From Planctomycetales bacterium (GTDB taxonomy: Bacteria > Planctomycetota > Planctomycetia > Pirellulales > Thermoguttaceae), in contig SKZG01000393.1 of the NCBI GenBank assembly GCA_007127495.1, forward strand, positions 1 through 5,304: a DNA stretch of 5,304 nucleotides. The letters are read 5' to 3'. This document shows, in pieces, positions 4,824 through 5,304 of the stretch (position 1 is its first letter; the number at the start of each line of letters is the position of its first letter). The notes beneath the pieces are model-generated. The model was not told where the DNA came from, did not search any database, and worked only from the letters and a program-made list of their open reading frames with translations. The translations under genes were made by a program, and so were the position numbers.

Positions 4824-5304
4824 AATTATCCTTTGGTATATATTTTCCCACGCTTATATTAGGCTGTTTTTCTTTAGCCAAATCCATCCACCACTGGAAA
4901 CTTCCTGTCTTGTCCTTCTCAACCTCTTCGGGTGTGGGGACAGTCCACATATCAACCTGATAGGCAAGTGCGTCAATGACATCATCATGTGCCCCCTTGG
5001 GGAAACGCAGAAGCTCGTCTATAAGCTCGGCATGCTCTTTCTTAACCTTAATCTGGCGGTATTCAAATATGGGCTGAAGGGCCATAATCCTTATCTCCTT
5101 TGAACGTGTCCAGTTGGGCTTTATGGGGATAATCCTAAAATGAACCCCCCGTTCAGCCATCTTCTGGTTCATCAGATAGGAAAGCATCTTGGCAAATACC
5201 GCTTCCTCAATGCCTATGGCTTCGGGGTTGTGCTCTATACCCTGGTCTATCAGCATATCAATAAGCTCATAAGGCTGTACTTTTACCCTTTTGTAGTCCA
5301 GAAC
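4804..5304 (-). CDS. Terminase large subunit, C-terminal nuclease domain (5' end outside window)
   Basis: The frame is open from the window edge (first visible codons give VLDYKRVKVQPYELID) to TAA at 4806-4804, so 166 codons are seen and the true start lies beyond 5304. The Met codon at 5256 is internal, not a start. The visible part is the RNase H-like nuclease of a phage packaging motor. It has a strand/helix with acidic residues (IGIEEAVFAKML), then IIPIKPNWTRSKEIRIMALQ, where TerL proteins typically have a K..RI..L.P pattern. It continues with ELLRFPKGAHDDVIDALAYQ; the DD pair (about 4986-4981) and the following Asp match the conserved catalytic metal-binding aspartates. The ATPase domain with Walker motifs would lie outside the window. 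The enzyme cuts concatemeric DNA and drives it through the portal, whose gene follows with a 20-bp overlap. Confidence 0.92.
   Translation of the reverse strand, partial: VLDYKRVKVQPYELIDMLIDQGIEHNPEAIGIEEAVFAKMLSYLMNQKMAERGVHFRIIPIKPNWTRSKEIRIMALQPIFEYRQIKVKKEHAELIDELLRFPKGAHDDVIDALAYQVDMWTVPTPEEVEKDKTGSFQWWMDLAKEKQPNISVGKYIPKDNYVNTIN

Noticed and set aside
5254..5256. ATG at 5256 as the start of a separate 150-residue protein
   Set aside because: The frame stays open through the window edge, there is no ribosome binding site before this ATG, and the protein is plainly the middle and end of a large terminase.

Overview
The window is part of the head-assembly module of a tailed double-stranded DNA phage or prophage (Caudoviricetes). 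Every gene lies on the minus strand, so the transcriptional order runs from the right end (5304) to the left end (1). The order is: large terminase C-terminal nuclease domain, portal, small zinc-ribbon protein, a very small Cys/AWAIC-type protein, scaffolding protein, major capsid protein, probable capsid decoration/head accessory protein, and the start of an unidentified GTG-initiated gene cut by the window edge. No bacterial housekeeping gene, tRNA, rRNA, transposase or CRISPR array is visible. The host cannot be named. Strong GGAGG-type ribosome binding sites, moderate GC and frequent AGG, ATA and GTA codons only suggest a bacterium with canonical Shine-Dalgarno initiation and the standard code.

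Right part (2613-5304): the terminase end overlaps the portal start by 20 bp. The portal stop TAG is followed directly by the ATG of the zinc-ribbon gene. The zinc-ribbon stop TAA is part of the Shine-Dalgarno sequence of the next, 58-residue gene. This is tight, translationally coupled packing. Middle part (747-2576): an acidic, helical scaffold of 277 residues precedes an HK97-fold-type major capsid protein of 322 residues. No prohead protease is visible between portal and capsid, where one often lies. Together with the separate scaffold gene, this suggests scaffold-directed assembly. Left part (1-746): a 101-bp intergenic region with several inverted repeats separates the capsid gene from the decoration-type gene. 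A hairpin followed by a T-run (a probable intrinsic terminator or attenuator) separates that gene from the truncated GTG gene.

Functionally, the scaffold and capsid proteins would build the procapsid around the portal ring, terminase would pump DNA through the portal, and the decoration-type protein would join the shell. The two small Cys-containing proteins between portal and scaffold have no assignable role. This looks like a conventional head module and I see no clearly new system. The less ordinary points are the structured intergenic hairpins, the in-frame stacking of portal, zinc-ribbon and AWAIC genes across single stop codons, and the two small cysteine proteins in the place where a protease often sits.
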